This document shows positions 6,291-14,719 of a DNA stretch of 39,436 nt, piece after piece. A program made the translations under genes and the position numbers. The notes beneath the pieces were generated by a model. The model was not told where the DNA came from and made no database searches. It was given only the letters and a program-made list of their open reading frames with translations. The stretch is from a virus. The stretch is taken from the IMG/VR virus record IMGVR_UViG_3300032893_000152, positions 1-39,436 of that record. One strand, written 5' to 3'. Within the stretch, counting starts at the first letter, position 1. Each line of letters opens with the position of its first letter.

Positions 6291-7034
6291 ATGTCTCAGC
6301 AACCGGTGTGCGGCTCCTGCCCGGCGTTCCTGAGTGATCCTGAAAGCTTGGCTCTCGGACGCTGCTTCGGGTGCCGGAGCGGACCTCCGCAAATGCGAGT
6401 GGAGTCGTCACCAAGCGGTAAGCCTGTACCAACGGAACTGGAATCACTGCGCGCTGAGCGTGACATCCTCAAAGCGGCCATTCAGAAACATCACGATCAG
6501 TACGCCGATGATCGCTGTTTTATCGACGATGTGGAACTCTATGCTGCCGCCGGGCTTGCTCCTGCCGATGTGCGGGTCGGTGACAAGTTTGCCATGCTCA
6601 AGAACTGTGTGCGATTTGTCGAGCAGCGATGCGAGAGTGGTGGCCCGTGGAAAAGTTACGCCGACCTTGAAACTGAACGCGATGCTATCAAAGCGCAAGC
6701 GGAAATGCTGCGCGTTGAGAATACGCGACTGAACGAGCAGCATGAGCAGAGTAAATCTCGCTGGTGGGAACTCAGCAACGAGAACGAGAAGTTGGTGGCC
6801 GAGAATGAGCGGCTGAAGGACGAGTTACAGGGCGAGATCAGGGCACACGCCGCCCATCATCAATACGAGAATGCGGCTGTCACTGAGCGAGATCAACTCC
6901 GCACGCTTGCGGAGCAGTTGGCGAAGGCGTTGAATGAAGCAATATTTGAGTTGGGGCGAGTGAACCGCTTCGCCGTAACCGAGGAAATGGAGGCCGCTCT
7001 CGCTGTCTACGCCCCGATGGAGGGCAAGTCGTGA
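6291..7034 (+). CDS. Coiled-coil protein with N-terminal Cys motif
   Basis: 247 residues. The N-terminus has CGSC and CFGC pairs (possible zinc ribbon). DQYADDRCFIDDVELYAAAG resembles a segment found in small phage proteins of the Ea22/Ead type. A long coiled coil runs from about residue 120 to 220 (LETERDAIKAQAEMLRVENT, NEKLVAENERLKDELQ). Likely a cytosolic oligomer; function unknown. The stop overlaps the next GTG start. Confidence 0.7.
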   Translation: MSQQPVCGSCPAFLSDPESLALGRCFGCRSGPPQMRVESSPSGKPVPTELESLRAERDILKAAIQKHHDQYADDRCFIDDVELYAAAGLAPADVRVGDKFAMLKNCVRFVEQRCESGGPWKSYADLETERDAIKAQAEMLRVENTRLNEQHEQSKSRWWELSNENEKLVAENERLKDELQGEIRAHAAHHQYENAAVTERDQLRTLAEQLAKALNEAIFELGRVNRFAVTEEMEAALAVYAPMEGKS

Positions 7035-7240
7035 ATGAGTATCAAATGCGGGAGGTTATTCGTCAAGAAATGAATGCAGTAGGTTCTCTTAGAGAAGCCG
7101 CAAAGAAATGGAAATTGTCGCCCGCATATCTATCGGACTGTCTCAATGGCCGTCGTAATCCGGGACCAGCAATTCTCCGAGCTTTGGGATATGTACGAGT
7201 CGTGAAGGTCACTTACCAAAAACTTACTTCTAAGGAATGA
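7031..7240 (+). CDS. Small helix-turn-helix protein (GTG start)
   Basis: 69 residues. SLREAAKKWKLSPAYLSDCL then NGRRNPGPAILRALGY is a compact XRE-like helix-turn-helix with the recognition helix at about residues 29-38. It is a likely DNA-binding regulator, too small for other domains. GTG 7031 overlaps the previous stop (GTGA); the nearby ATG 7035 is in another frame. It has lower GC than its neighbours, so it may have been acquired separately. Confidence 0.7.
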   Translation: MNEYQMREVIRQEMNAVGSLREAAKKWKLSPAYLSDCLNGRRNPGPAILRALGYVRVVKVTYQKLTSKE

Positions 7241-7247
7241 GGCAGTC

Positions 7248-8261
7248 GTGACCACCTACACACCTGACATGCTTGCCTTGCTCAAGGCGATTGCAGCCAA
7301 CCCCGACGAGGACACACCGCGATTGATGTACGCCGATGCCTGCGAGGAGTACGACCCTGCACGGGCGGAACTGATTCGCCTTCAGGTGAAGATTGCCATT
7401 GCAAAGCGTTCGTGCCGGTGCGCTTCATGTGTTACATCGGGACAGCACCATAACGGGCCGTGTGCTGGATCGCGAGTTTATGTCGATTCACAATCAGGGG
7501 TGCGTGCCCACGCTCGCGAACAAGCCATCCTTCGCGAGCACGAAGTCCACTGGCGTGCGGGGATGAAGTGCGAGAAGTGTAGAGGCAGTGGAAAGTCAGG
7601 TGGAGATGAAATTAGTGGGAACCAATGTACCGTTTGTCACGGCACCGGTGATGCGGGCGGCTTGCTGCGGAAAGTCGGCTATGATCGTCACAATGAAGAA
7701 ACAGGTGGTAGAAAACGCCGCCATGATTGGTTCACTGGCTGCATTTGGAATCGCGGCTTCATCGAGCGGGTTCTCGTGCCGCAGGTGAGGGATTTGGTGG
7801 AAGAAGGCTATTTACCAAACACCAAGTGTGAGATGTGTAATGGTACAACTCGTGTGACTCAATCCGGCCCTTATCGTGTTTTTGGTCCGGGTAGCTGGAC
7901 GTGTAGCGCGTGTAATGGAACAGGGAAGAAACAGGGACTCGTCCCCACCGACTTCGCCCGTTCGCTGCTCGACACGCAGCACTCACCAGAGCGAGCGTTG
8001 ATCTCACAGCTTATTCCACTTGACCGACAGCCATACAAACCCGCTGGCTTAGGTGATCTGTGGTATTGGCGACGAGACTGCCCCAACTTCCCGGAGCCGT
8101 CAGACTCTACGATACCTAGCCCAGTGTTCGACCACCTGCCCGGTGTGACTGATACCGTCATCGCCACACACCAGCCATCCCGCGAACAAGTCGTTTCCGC
8201 ACTCGGCCGAGCATTCGCTACCTTCACTCGCTTGCATCTTACAGCACTCGCACCTCTATGA
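7248..8261 (+). CDS. TIGR02996 protein with four CxxCxGxG zinc motifs
   Basis: 337 residues. The N-terminal TIGR02996 motif (AANPDEDTPRLMYADACEEY then RAELIRLQ) occupies about residues 13-48. A DnaJ-type Cys-rich region follows: CEKCRGSGKSG, CTVCHGTGDAGG, CEMCNGTTRV and CSACNGTGKKQG, enough for two zinc ions. In DnaJ this module binds unfolded protein, but there is no J domain here, so the target is unknown. GTG 7248 follows the HTH gene by 7 nt. It ends in an ATGA overlap with another TIGR02996 gene. Confidence 0.75.
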   Translation: MTTYTPDMLALLKAIAANPDEDTPRLMYADACEEYDPARAELIRLQVKIAIAKRSCRCASCVTSGQHHNGPCAGSRVYVDSQSGVRAHAREQAILREHEVHWRAGMKCEKCRGSGKSGGDEISGNQCTVCHGTGDAGGLLRKVGYDRHNEETGGRKRRHDWFTGCIWNRGFIERVLVPQVRDLVEEGYLPNTKCEMCNGTTRVTQSGPYRVFGPGSWTCSACNGTGKKQGLVPTDFARSLLDTQHSPERALISQLIPLDRQPYKPAGLGDLWYWRRDCPNFPEPSDSTIPSPVFDHLPGVTDTVIATHQPSREQVVSALGRAFATFTRLHLTALAPL

Positions 8262-8539
8262 CTAACGACGCTCTCGCTCTGTTGCGTGCGATCATCCTCA
8301 ACCCCGATGAGGATACACCGCGACTGGCATTCGCAGATGAAATTCAATTCACCGAACCACGGCGTGCTGAGTATATTCGTGATTTGATTTGGTTGTACAC
8401 CATCGGTTCGACGGCGCGCGTTCTGACACTGCCGTCGGATTATCTCCCGCAGTATTCCACGTTGGGTATTCAAATCGACGCCTTTTCAACACGCTACCGG
8501 GTGCGAGCTACAGCGACCGGTTCTGTCACTTCAATCTAG
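8258..8539 (+). CDS. Short TIGR02996 protein, 93 aa
   Basis: Residues 5-40 (ALALLRAIILNPDEDTPRLA then FADEIQFTEPRRAEYIRDLI) match the same motif as the preceding gene, with a short unrecognised tail. Start and previous stop overlap as ATGA, so the two are co-translated and probably arose by duplication. Confidence 0.7.
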   Translation: MTNDALALLRAIILNPDEDTPRLAFADEIQFTEPRRAEYIRDLIWLYTIGSTARVLTLPSDYLPQYSTLGIQIDAFSTRYRVRATATGSVTSI

Positions 8540-8575
8540 CTATCCCGCTACGCCTGATGCCCACGTAATGCGATC

Positions 8576-11500
8576 ATGGGGAAGTCCATTCTGAAACGAC
8601 GGCGGAAGCCTTCCGAGAATGCGTTTGCGGCCGGCACGCTCCAGTTAGCCGATTTGCTCCGGCGCGACCCACAAGGGCAGCAGACCGACAACCGGATGGA
8701 GCAGAGTTCCCATTATAAGGGAATTTTGTATATTGCTATCCGTTCGATCATGGATTGCGTGTACTCGGCGACGGTGCAGATCAACAAGAAACATCGTCGC
8801 TACGCTCGTGTCTCGCTGCGTCGTCTGGAGAAGTCGCTTGACCGTCTCCGCGCGAGTGATCCCCGCTCTATTGCTCTCATCGAGAAGGCGCTTCCGACGC
8901 CACACGCGAACACGGAGGACGAGCAGTTCCGGCCGTTCGATGATCCCGACCATTCGCTCTGTAAGCTCATCGACCAACCGAACCGTACCGAGACGTTCAA
9001 CGAACTCCTCGCGCAGCTTGTCCTTCAGTACAACCTCACCGGCTCTGCTCTTCTGTGGGCGAATCCGAATCATCTCGGTGTGCCGGGCGAACTCTACGTG
9101 CTCCCGACCGCACTTTGTTGGCCGCAACCACCCACGGTGGATTACCCGGAGGGCTGGTGGCGTGTCACGCAATACTATCCTTCCGGTGGTTATGGCTTGC
9201 TGCCGTCCGCCATTGCCGGCGGTGGCGCTCCAGTCGATGCCCGCGACATTTTCGTATTCAAGAATCCGCACCCGCTCTGGCGGTGGGATGCTTACTCACC
9301 GCTGACCGCTTGCGCGACTCAACTGGATGTGCTGGAATCTATCGATATCTCGCGGTGGGCCGCGATGGATCGCGGTATTACTCCGGATATGGTGCTGCTC
9401 GCGCCCGGCGTGCAACAGGCTCAACTCGATGCGTATCTCGAACGTTTGAAACAGACCAATATCGGTAAATTCCGGCATCGCGGAATCATGGCGATTGGTG
9501 GCGATCAGTACGACTCCAAATATGACATTAAATTTCCTAGCCAAACGGCGAAGGACATGGACTACGGCAGCGGTTGGGATCAGATGGTAGCGTTTGCGCT
9601 TGCGGCGTTCGGCGTTCCCAAATCGGTTGCCTCACTCGCGAACACTGGCTCTTACGCCGAACTCTACGCGGCCCTCAAGCAGTTCCACACGCTCACCATG
9701 CGTCCGCTCGCGGCTCGTATGGGTGCGTGGCTGACCCGCAAGCTGGCTCGCATTTGGGGACGCGATTTTGCCATTGAACTCGACCTGCCGACCATCGACG
9801 ACCAGCAACTCCAAGAGCAGCAACTCAGTACCGACCTCGCACACGACGGTCTGACCTACAACGAATATCGCGCCACTCGTGGCCGTAAGCCGGTACCGGG
9901 CGGTGATGTGATCGTGTCGGTTTACGTCCAGGCACAGCAAGCCAAAGCCCAACAACAGCAACAGGCGACCGCTCCTCAGCCGCCAGCCGCCGAACCTTCT
10001 TCTCCTAACGGCCCTCCGGCTTCGCCCACCGGCGGCGGAGAGGAAGCGGCGCCGCAACAGCCCGCGCCGCAATCCGAACAGCAATCCGCTCCCGCTCCGC
10101 AGGGTGGTGATGAACTGGCGAACTTCCTCGGCCATCCGCAACCCGGTTCCGACGAGGGACACATCCAGAACTCGGTCGCCGATGCCGCGCTCCAGTCGCT
10201 CGGCGTGCCGCAATCCTCTTCTCCTAACGGAACTCAGGAGAAGGGCTACACGCCCGCTTACCTTAAAGCGAGTGGCTATCCCGGCACCAAAAAACCGCCG
10301 TTCCCGCGCACGGCAAAGCCAGTCACGCAGAAAGTAGCTGCGCCGGCTGGTGAAAACACCCGCTCGCCCGCTGCATCCGACTCGCTGCCGAAGTCGCAGG
10401 AAACCAATCGCGATCCGGGCGAACTTTACCCGGCTTCGACGACTGGCGCACCGCGTCAACAGACCGCTGCTGATACCAGTGCGCCCGCACCGCAACCTAA
10501 GCCGGCACCGAATCCCTTCAATCCGCCCGCTGGTCCGCCAAAGCCCAAAGCCCCGCCGGGCAGTGGTCAGGCAACCAGTGTGACCGCAGGTGAAAAGCAA
10601 ACAATCCAGAACAGTGTCGAACCGCCGACATCGCCACCGGTACCGCCGCCTACCAAGCCCGGCACGGTCGCATCCACATCTCCCACGGATGCGACACCGA
10701 ATAACCCGAATCGCGTGGCGATCAATCGGCAAACCGGCCGGCCGATTGCGAATCGTCCGACTCCGCCGACGCCCGCCACTCCCGCAGAAAGTACAACTAA
10801 CACCCGTACTCCGTTAGGAGAAAAAGAACTTCCCGGCGCTACGTCCGACGAGCACCTTGCGGCCGACGATCTGCCGACCGCTCGCGGTGTTGCCATGCCA
10901 ACGCGCGAAAGCGATCTGGCCCAATCGCAAGCTCGCGCGAAAGCCGTCATCAAAGACCCGGCGAAGTGGTTCTACACGCTACCGCGCGGCCGTTTGAACG
11001 AAGTGCGCGATGTAATGAGTCGGGCAATGCGGGGCGAGGATGTGCAGGCGCCCGCGTGGATGCACCCGGATGAAGCCTATGTGATGAAGTGGCTTACAGA
11101 GAAAGAGGCCCGCAACCAAAACATTCATCCGTCCAAGCTCGGCGAGATTACATCAAGCCCTGTGCCGCAGCAAGCAACGCCTGCCCAACCGCAACAAGCG
11201 ACCGGCCAGCAACCCACGCCACAGCAACCTGTACCACAACAACCACAACTGCCGCCAAACTTCGATTACGACGCGGCTGCGGAAGCAATTCGGGGCGGTC
11301 ACAATGTGGTGTACCGCTACACGACCTCGTTCCCGAATCCTGGGACGCGACACGAGATTCGCACCGGTGCGGACCTCAAGCAATACCTCGATTCGGGCGG
11401 TACACTCAGTGACGAAGACGCGATGCGTGCGGGCGTGGCAAAGCCATCGGCCACACCAGCAGATGCCGTTCCTACGGTGCAACCCATCGCGAGCAAGGAG

Positions 11501-14104
11501 GAGATTGCGACTCTCGCGAATGCAGGGCAATTGCCGCCCGCTGAACACTTCGCTGAAGCTGCGAAATCAGTCCCCGTTCAGACGCCGGAACACGCTCAGG
11601 TGCTTCGCAACGTCGCATCGTGGGTTGGCAACTACGCGGAGAAACACGCGGACGCCGTTGCACAGCATTTCAAGATTGACCCTCAACAGGCGTTCCGTCT
11701 GCTCGTTCACGCGATGACCGCTATCGCTCACCACGCGGCGAATAATCTCGCTACCACCGGCAATCCAGAATCCGCCAATATCAACGCGACGCTGACACAC
11801 ACACCCACGGGCCGCACCGCGAACATCAAGTTCCATCCGCGCACTATTGCAGCTCGCCAAGCGATCAACGACATTGTTGATCATCTGCGCGGTGGCAATG
11901 AACTGACCGAACAGCAAGCGGCGGAAGCGACAGAACATCTCAATCATTTGCCGCAGGACGAAGTGGAACAACTGGCGAACTCGCTCGAACGCTCCCGCAC
12001 TGTGGGACAGCATCGAGCGATGTCGCGAGCAGCCAAGTGGGCGGAAACCGCCGCTGCTGAGCAACCCGCTGAAGAAGGAACGTTAGGGAAAGAATCTCCC
12101 GCTGCCGCACCCTCCGACGAGCAGATTGCTAATCAGGCTCTCGCTCAACCTTCTTCTCCTAACGCACCTTCGGACGAGGAGATTGCGAACTCTGCGCTGC
12201 GCCAACGTCCTGTCTCTGCACCAATTGCCGCCGGCTTCCAAGACATCAATGCCGCACCGCGCGGTCCGACCAACGAAGAACTGGCAGCGAGCGAACCGGG
12301 CGCGCACCTGCATCCCAATGTTCAGGTCCGTCGTATCAACGGCAAAGATTGGGTCGTTAAGGGTCGCAATGGGAAATCGCGTGCCGTTCAGAACGAAGTC
12401 GCGACTTCAACACTTGCTCGCAGCATCGGTCTCGACGTGCCGCAAGTTCATGCAGTCAAATTGCACGGACAGGACGCGGCGGCGGTCGAGCATGTTCCGG
12501 GTCGCGCTCTCTCGCGCATGACGCCGGATGAACGCCGCGCAGCAATCGCTTCAGTGCCGCGCGAGGAACTCGACAAGCACGCTCTCTTCGATTACCTGAT
12601 CGGGTCGTCTGATCCCAACAACGGGAACTACCTCATCTCCTCAGACGGCAAGCTCGTCGCCATCGACAAGGAGGCGTCGCTTCGCAACGGAGATGTGGGC
12701 GACCGCGCTCACTTTAACATTCCGTTCTTCCTCGAAGATGCTCAACCGCCAAACACGCCAGCCGGTCAGTATCAATTCAGCCCGGAATCGCTCGCCCACA
12801 TGGCGGAAGCCGGGCGTGAAATGGCCGATACGCTGACTCAGATGAATCGCCCGGCGGATGCACGCGGTGTGCTGCGTCGGGCACAAGTGCTCGCCAATCT
12901 CGCTCGCGCTGGTAAGCCCGTTACAGCAACGCAACTCGATCATGCTGGTGCAGCATTCGATAAGACCTCACCACCGCCGAACTTCTTGCGTCGCGTCGCA
13001 TCCTCCGTGCGAAACTTCCTCAACCCATCCGTTGCGCCGGCAACTTTTTCTCCTAACGAACATCACCGCTCACCCATCGGCCCGGTGTTCACACGCAACC
13101 CGGATACCGGACTCATCGACAGCGCCCGCGTCGGAGTGCCTGCGATGTCCGTGCCCGAAAAAGCGAGCGAGATTCCGCGCCTGCCGAACCTTTCGAAGAA
13201 GCAAAAGAAAGTTGAAACGCGATTTGCGGACGCCTACGAAGCGAACCCAGACGGCATGGCGGACAAGTATCTCAAGGCGCTCGCGGAACGCAAAGTCGGT
13301 GTCGAACCGAATGTCTTTGCAACCGACGATGTGAAGATGCTCAATCGAGACTGGAATCCCGGCAAAGTCAAGGCCGGTGAACCGCTCGACAAAGACACTT
13401 CGAAAGCAATGGCGAAGTACAACACCGCTGTTCACGGCACTGCGAACGCTATTGCCAAGCGGGCATTCCTCAAATACCTCGATAGAACGGTTCAGCACTT
13501 ACCACCAGATAAAAGAACGGTCTTAATAACAAACGGAGGTTGTGCAGGCGGCAAAGGTAGTTCTCTCGCTCGTGCGAATGATCAATCGTCGCCTTACCAC
13601 GGTAAGATTCCAGTGGCTTCTCAAGTCGGCGCCGTCTGGGATGCGGCCGGCGAGCAAAACGCTACGGAGAATGAGTGGATCTGGCGAGAGTGCAAGAAAC
13701 GCGGCATTACGCCGGTCTTTGCTTATGTGTGGGCTGATCCCAAAGACACCTGGGAAGCAAAAGATCGCGGGGTCGTGCGTCGTGCCATGCGAAAGGGTAG
13801 AATGGTGGATGCCCGTCTGTTTGCGGACTCCTACGCGGAGGGTGCGAAGAATATGCACGCCTTCTGGGAGAAGCACAAGGACGACGGCACCAAGTTTGTC
13901 TTTCTCGATAACCGAAAGAAGGGCGACCCGAAGGTTCTCCCGACTTTCCCAAAGGAAACGCTTCAGTGGAACGCCGAGCAGATTTATCACATGGCCGTCG
14001 AGAGTCTGAAGAAGCACGCCAAGAAGGGCACACTCCCGAAAGCGCTGCTGAAGGGCGGTCTGGCCGGAACGAAGATTTGGGGCAAGCCGCGTCCGACGAG
14101 TTAA
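8576..14104 (+). CDS. Portal protein fused to kinase-like and Zeta-like P-loop domains
   Basis: 1842 residues. Residues about 1-450 are an HK97-type portal (YKGILYIAIRSIMD, LVLQYNLTGSALLWANPN, FALAAFGVPKSVASLANTGS, TLTMRPLAARMGAWLTRKL), the ring through which DNA enters the head. Residues 450-780 are Pro/Gln/Ala-rich linkers. Residues about 1244-1450 look like a PI3/4-kinase or HipA-like catalytic fold (HALFDYLIGSSDPNNGNYLI, then KLVAIDKEASL; D...N and ID motifs at about 1345-1366). Residues about 1560-1842 carry a P-loop GGCAGGKGSS at 1654-1663, as in Zeta-toxin-type kinases. The dispersed motif is read in frame at 9996, 10216, 12150 and 13042 (SPN) and, reversed, at 10811 and 12081 (LGEK, LGKE), always in linkers. 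A normal portal is about 400-550 residues. There is no strong ribosome-binding site at ATG 8576. The C-terminal domains might be injected or face the head interior; that is inference. Confidence 0.85.
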   Translation: MGKSILKRRRKPSENAFAAGTLQLADLLRRDPQGQQTDNRMEQSSHYKGILYIAIRSIMDCVYSATVQINKKHRRYARVSLRRLEKSLDRLRASDPRSIALIEKALPTPHANTEDEQFRPFDDPDHSLCKLIDQPNRTETFNELLAQLVLQYNLTGSALLWANPNHLGVPGELYVLPTALCWPQPPTVDYPEGWWRVTQYYPSGGYGLLPSAIAGGGAPVDARDIFVFKNPHPLWRWDAYSPLTACATQLDVLESIDISRWAAMDRGITPDMVLLAPGVQQAQLDAYLERLKQTNIGKFRHRGIMAIGGDQYDSKYDIKFPSQTAKDMDYGSGWDQMVAFALAAFGVPKSVASLANTGSYAELYAALKQFHTLTMRPLAARMGAWLTRKLARIWGRDFAIELDLPTIDDQQLQEQQLSTDLAHDGLTYNEYRATRGRKPVPGGDVIVSVYVQAQQAKAQQQQQATAPQPPAAEPSSPNGPPASPTGGGEEAAPQQPAPQSEQQSAPAPQGGDELANFLGHPQPGSDEGHIQNSVADAALQSLGVPQSSSPNGTQEKGYTPAYLKASGYPGTKKPPFPRTAKPVTQKVAAPAGENTRSPAASDSLPKSQETNRDPGELYPASTTGAPRQQTAADTSAPAPQPKPAPNPFNPPAGPPKPKAPPGSGQATSVTAGEKQTIQNSVEPPTSPPVPPPTKPGTVASTSPTDATPNNPNRVAINRQTGRPIANRPTPPTPATPAESTTNTRTPLGEKELPGATSDEHLAADDLPTARGVAMPTRESDLAQSQARAKAVIKDPAKWFYTLPRGRLNEVRDVMSRAMRGEDVQAPAWMHPDEAYVMKWLTEKEARNQNIHPSKLGEITSSPVPQQATPAQPQQATGQQPTPQQPVPQQPQLPPNFDYDAAAEAIRGGHNVVYRYTTSFPNPGTRHEIRTGADLKQYLDSGGTLSDEDAMRAGVAKPSATPADAVPTVQPIASKEEIATLANAGQLPPAEHFAEAAKSVPVQTPEHAQVLRNVASWVGNYAEKHADAVAQHFKIDPQQAFRLLVHAMTAIAHHAANNLATTGNPESANINATLTHTPTGRTANIKFHPRTIAARQAINDIVDHLRGGNELTEQQAAEATEHLNHLPQDEVEQLANSLERSRTVGQHRAMSRAAKWAETAAAEQPAEEGTLGKESPAAAPSDEQIANQALAQPSSPNAPSDEEIANSALRQRPVSAPIAAGFQDINAAPRGPTNEELAASEPGAHLHPNVQVRRINGKDWVVKGRNGKSRAVQNEVATSTLARSIGLDVPQVHAVKLHGQDAAAVEHVPGRALSRMTPDERRAAIASVPREELDKHALFDYLIGSSDPNNGNYLISSDGKLVAIDKEASLRNGDVGDRAHFNIPFFLEDAQPPNTPAGQYQFSPESLAHMAEAGREMADTLTQMNRPADARGVLRRAQVLANLARAGKPVTATQLDHAGAAFDKTSPPPNFLRRVASSVRNFLNPSVAPATFSPNEHHRSPIGPVFTRNPDTGLIDSARVGVPAMSVPEKASEIPRLPNLSKKQKKVETRFADAYEANPDGMADKYLKALAERKVGVEPNVFATDDVKMLNRDWNPGKVKAGEPLDKDTSKAMAKYNTAVHGTANAIAKRAFLKYLDRTVQHLPPDKRTVLITNGGCAGGKGSSLARANDQSSPYHGKIPVASQVGAVWDAAGEQNATENEWIWRECKKRGITPVFAYVWADPKDTWEAKDRGVVRRAMRKGRMVDARLFADSYAEGAKNMHAFWEKHKDDGTKFVFLDNRKKGDPKVLPTFPKETLQWNAEQIYHMAVESLKKHAKKGTLPKALLKGGLAGTKIWGKPRPTS
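9996..10011 (+). repeat. Dispersed motif, in-frame coding copy
   Basis: CTTCTTCTCCTAACGG inside the portal linker, read as PSSPNG. Other in-frame copies in the same gene are at 10216, 12150 and 13042 (forward) and at 10811 and 12081 (reverse). Confidence 0.75.
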
Positions 14105-14265
14105 CACAAGCTCTCCTCGCAGGACTCGCATCAAACGATGACGACACGGATGACGAGCGACAACAGAATCAGATGGCGCATCTCCAGCCGGAAGACTTCT
14201 TCGATCTTCCGCCGTTAGGAGAAGAACCCGGCGACGCCGAAGATGCCGATTGGGAGCGCGAATAA
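14077..14265 (+). CDS. Small acidic protein after the portal gene
   Basis: A frame overlapping the portal's end (possible TTG start at 14077, start uncertain): LGQAASDELTQALLAGLASN then DDDTDDERQQN, with C-terminal acidic residues EDFFDLPPLGEEPGDAEDADWE. The reverse motif copy at 14212-14226 encodes PLGEE. It ends with TAATG shared with the next gene. Similar short acidic frames may follow the other two giant genes (17165, 25688), so it might be a detached tail of the portal polypeptide. Confidence 0.5.
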   Translation: MGQAASDELTQALLAGLASNDDDTDDERQQNQMAHLQPEDFFDLPPLGEEPGDAEDADWERE

Positions 14266-14459
14266 TGCTCCGTCGCTTTCTCTCGCGACTTACGGCAACC
14301 TTTCTCGGCCTTAAGTGCGACCGCTGCGGGCGACGCGGTGCCTCGCTCACCATTGACGCGGTACGCACTGCTCGCCATGACGACGGACGCACTTGTACCA
14401 GCACCTATCAAGTGCGTCGTTGTGCGGCGCTCTGCCCGGCATGTCGGAGGTTCGCATGA
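14265..14459 (+). CDS. Small zinc-ribbon protein, 64 aa
   Basis: MLRRFLSRLTATFLGLKCDR then CGRRG: a CDRC pair at about 18-21 and a C-terminal RRCAALCPACRRF with CPAC. The two pairs probably bind one zinc. The N-terminal helix is basic and amphipathic. Starts in a TAATG overlap and ends in an ATGA overlap, so it is translationally coupled on both sides. Confidence 0.6.
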   Translation: MLRRFLSRLTATFLGLKCDRCGRRGASLTIDAVRTARHDDGRTCTSTYQVRRCAALCPACRRFA

Positions 14460-14719
14460 AACGCTTGCATATCGGCTTCGACGGTGAACCGCATGGTTCC
14501 ATCGCACTCATCGACGGCAAGCTGCACCTCGACGGGCCAAATCAAGACGCGCTCACACATCACATTGAGGCTGCTGGCCGGTGTATCGCTCGCAAGCATG
14601 GATTTGCCGCCTTGACGCCTGCGGCGATCCTGAAGCACCTCGCGGATACTCTGCAAGGACGAACTCATGCACACTGGCAAGACGATGAAGCCGCTGCCGC
14701 TCGATCTCAAGCCGGCTGA
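14456..14719 (+). CDS. Hypothetical protein, 87 aa
   Basis: MKRLHIGFDGEPHGSIALID... starts in an ATGA overlap and runs 53 nt into the following gene. No family recognised. A short beta-rich N-terminus is followed by helices (LTPAAILKHLADTLQG). Confidence 0.55.
   Translation: MKRLHIGFDGEPHGSIALIDGKLHLDGPNQDALTHHIEAAGRCIARKHGFAALTPAAILKHLADTLQGRTHAHWQDDEAAAARSQAG

Noticed and set aside
9632-10732. Long Arg-rich minus-strand frame of 366 residues opposite the portal
   Set aside because: Mirror of a high-GC gene; composition is low-complexity Arg/Gly/Leu and the opposite strand has a clear portal.
13523-14404. Minus-strand frame of 293 residues opposite the portal's P-loop domain
   Set aside because: Arg-rich mirror frame; the plus strand has a recognisable Walker A motif and correct gene overlaps.
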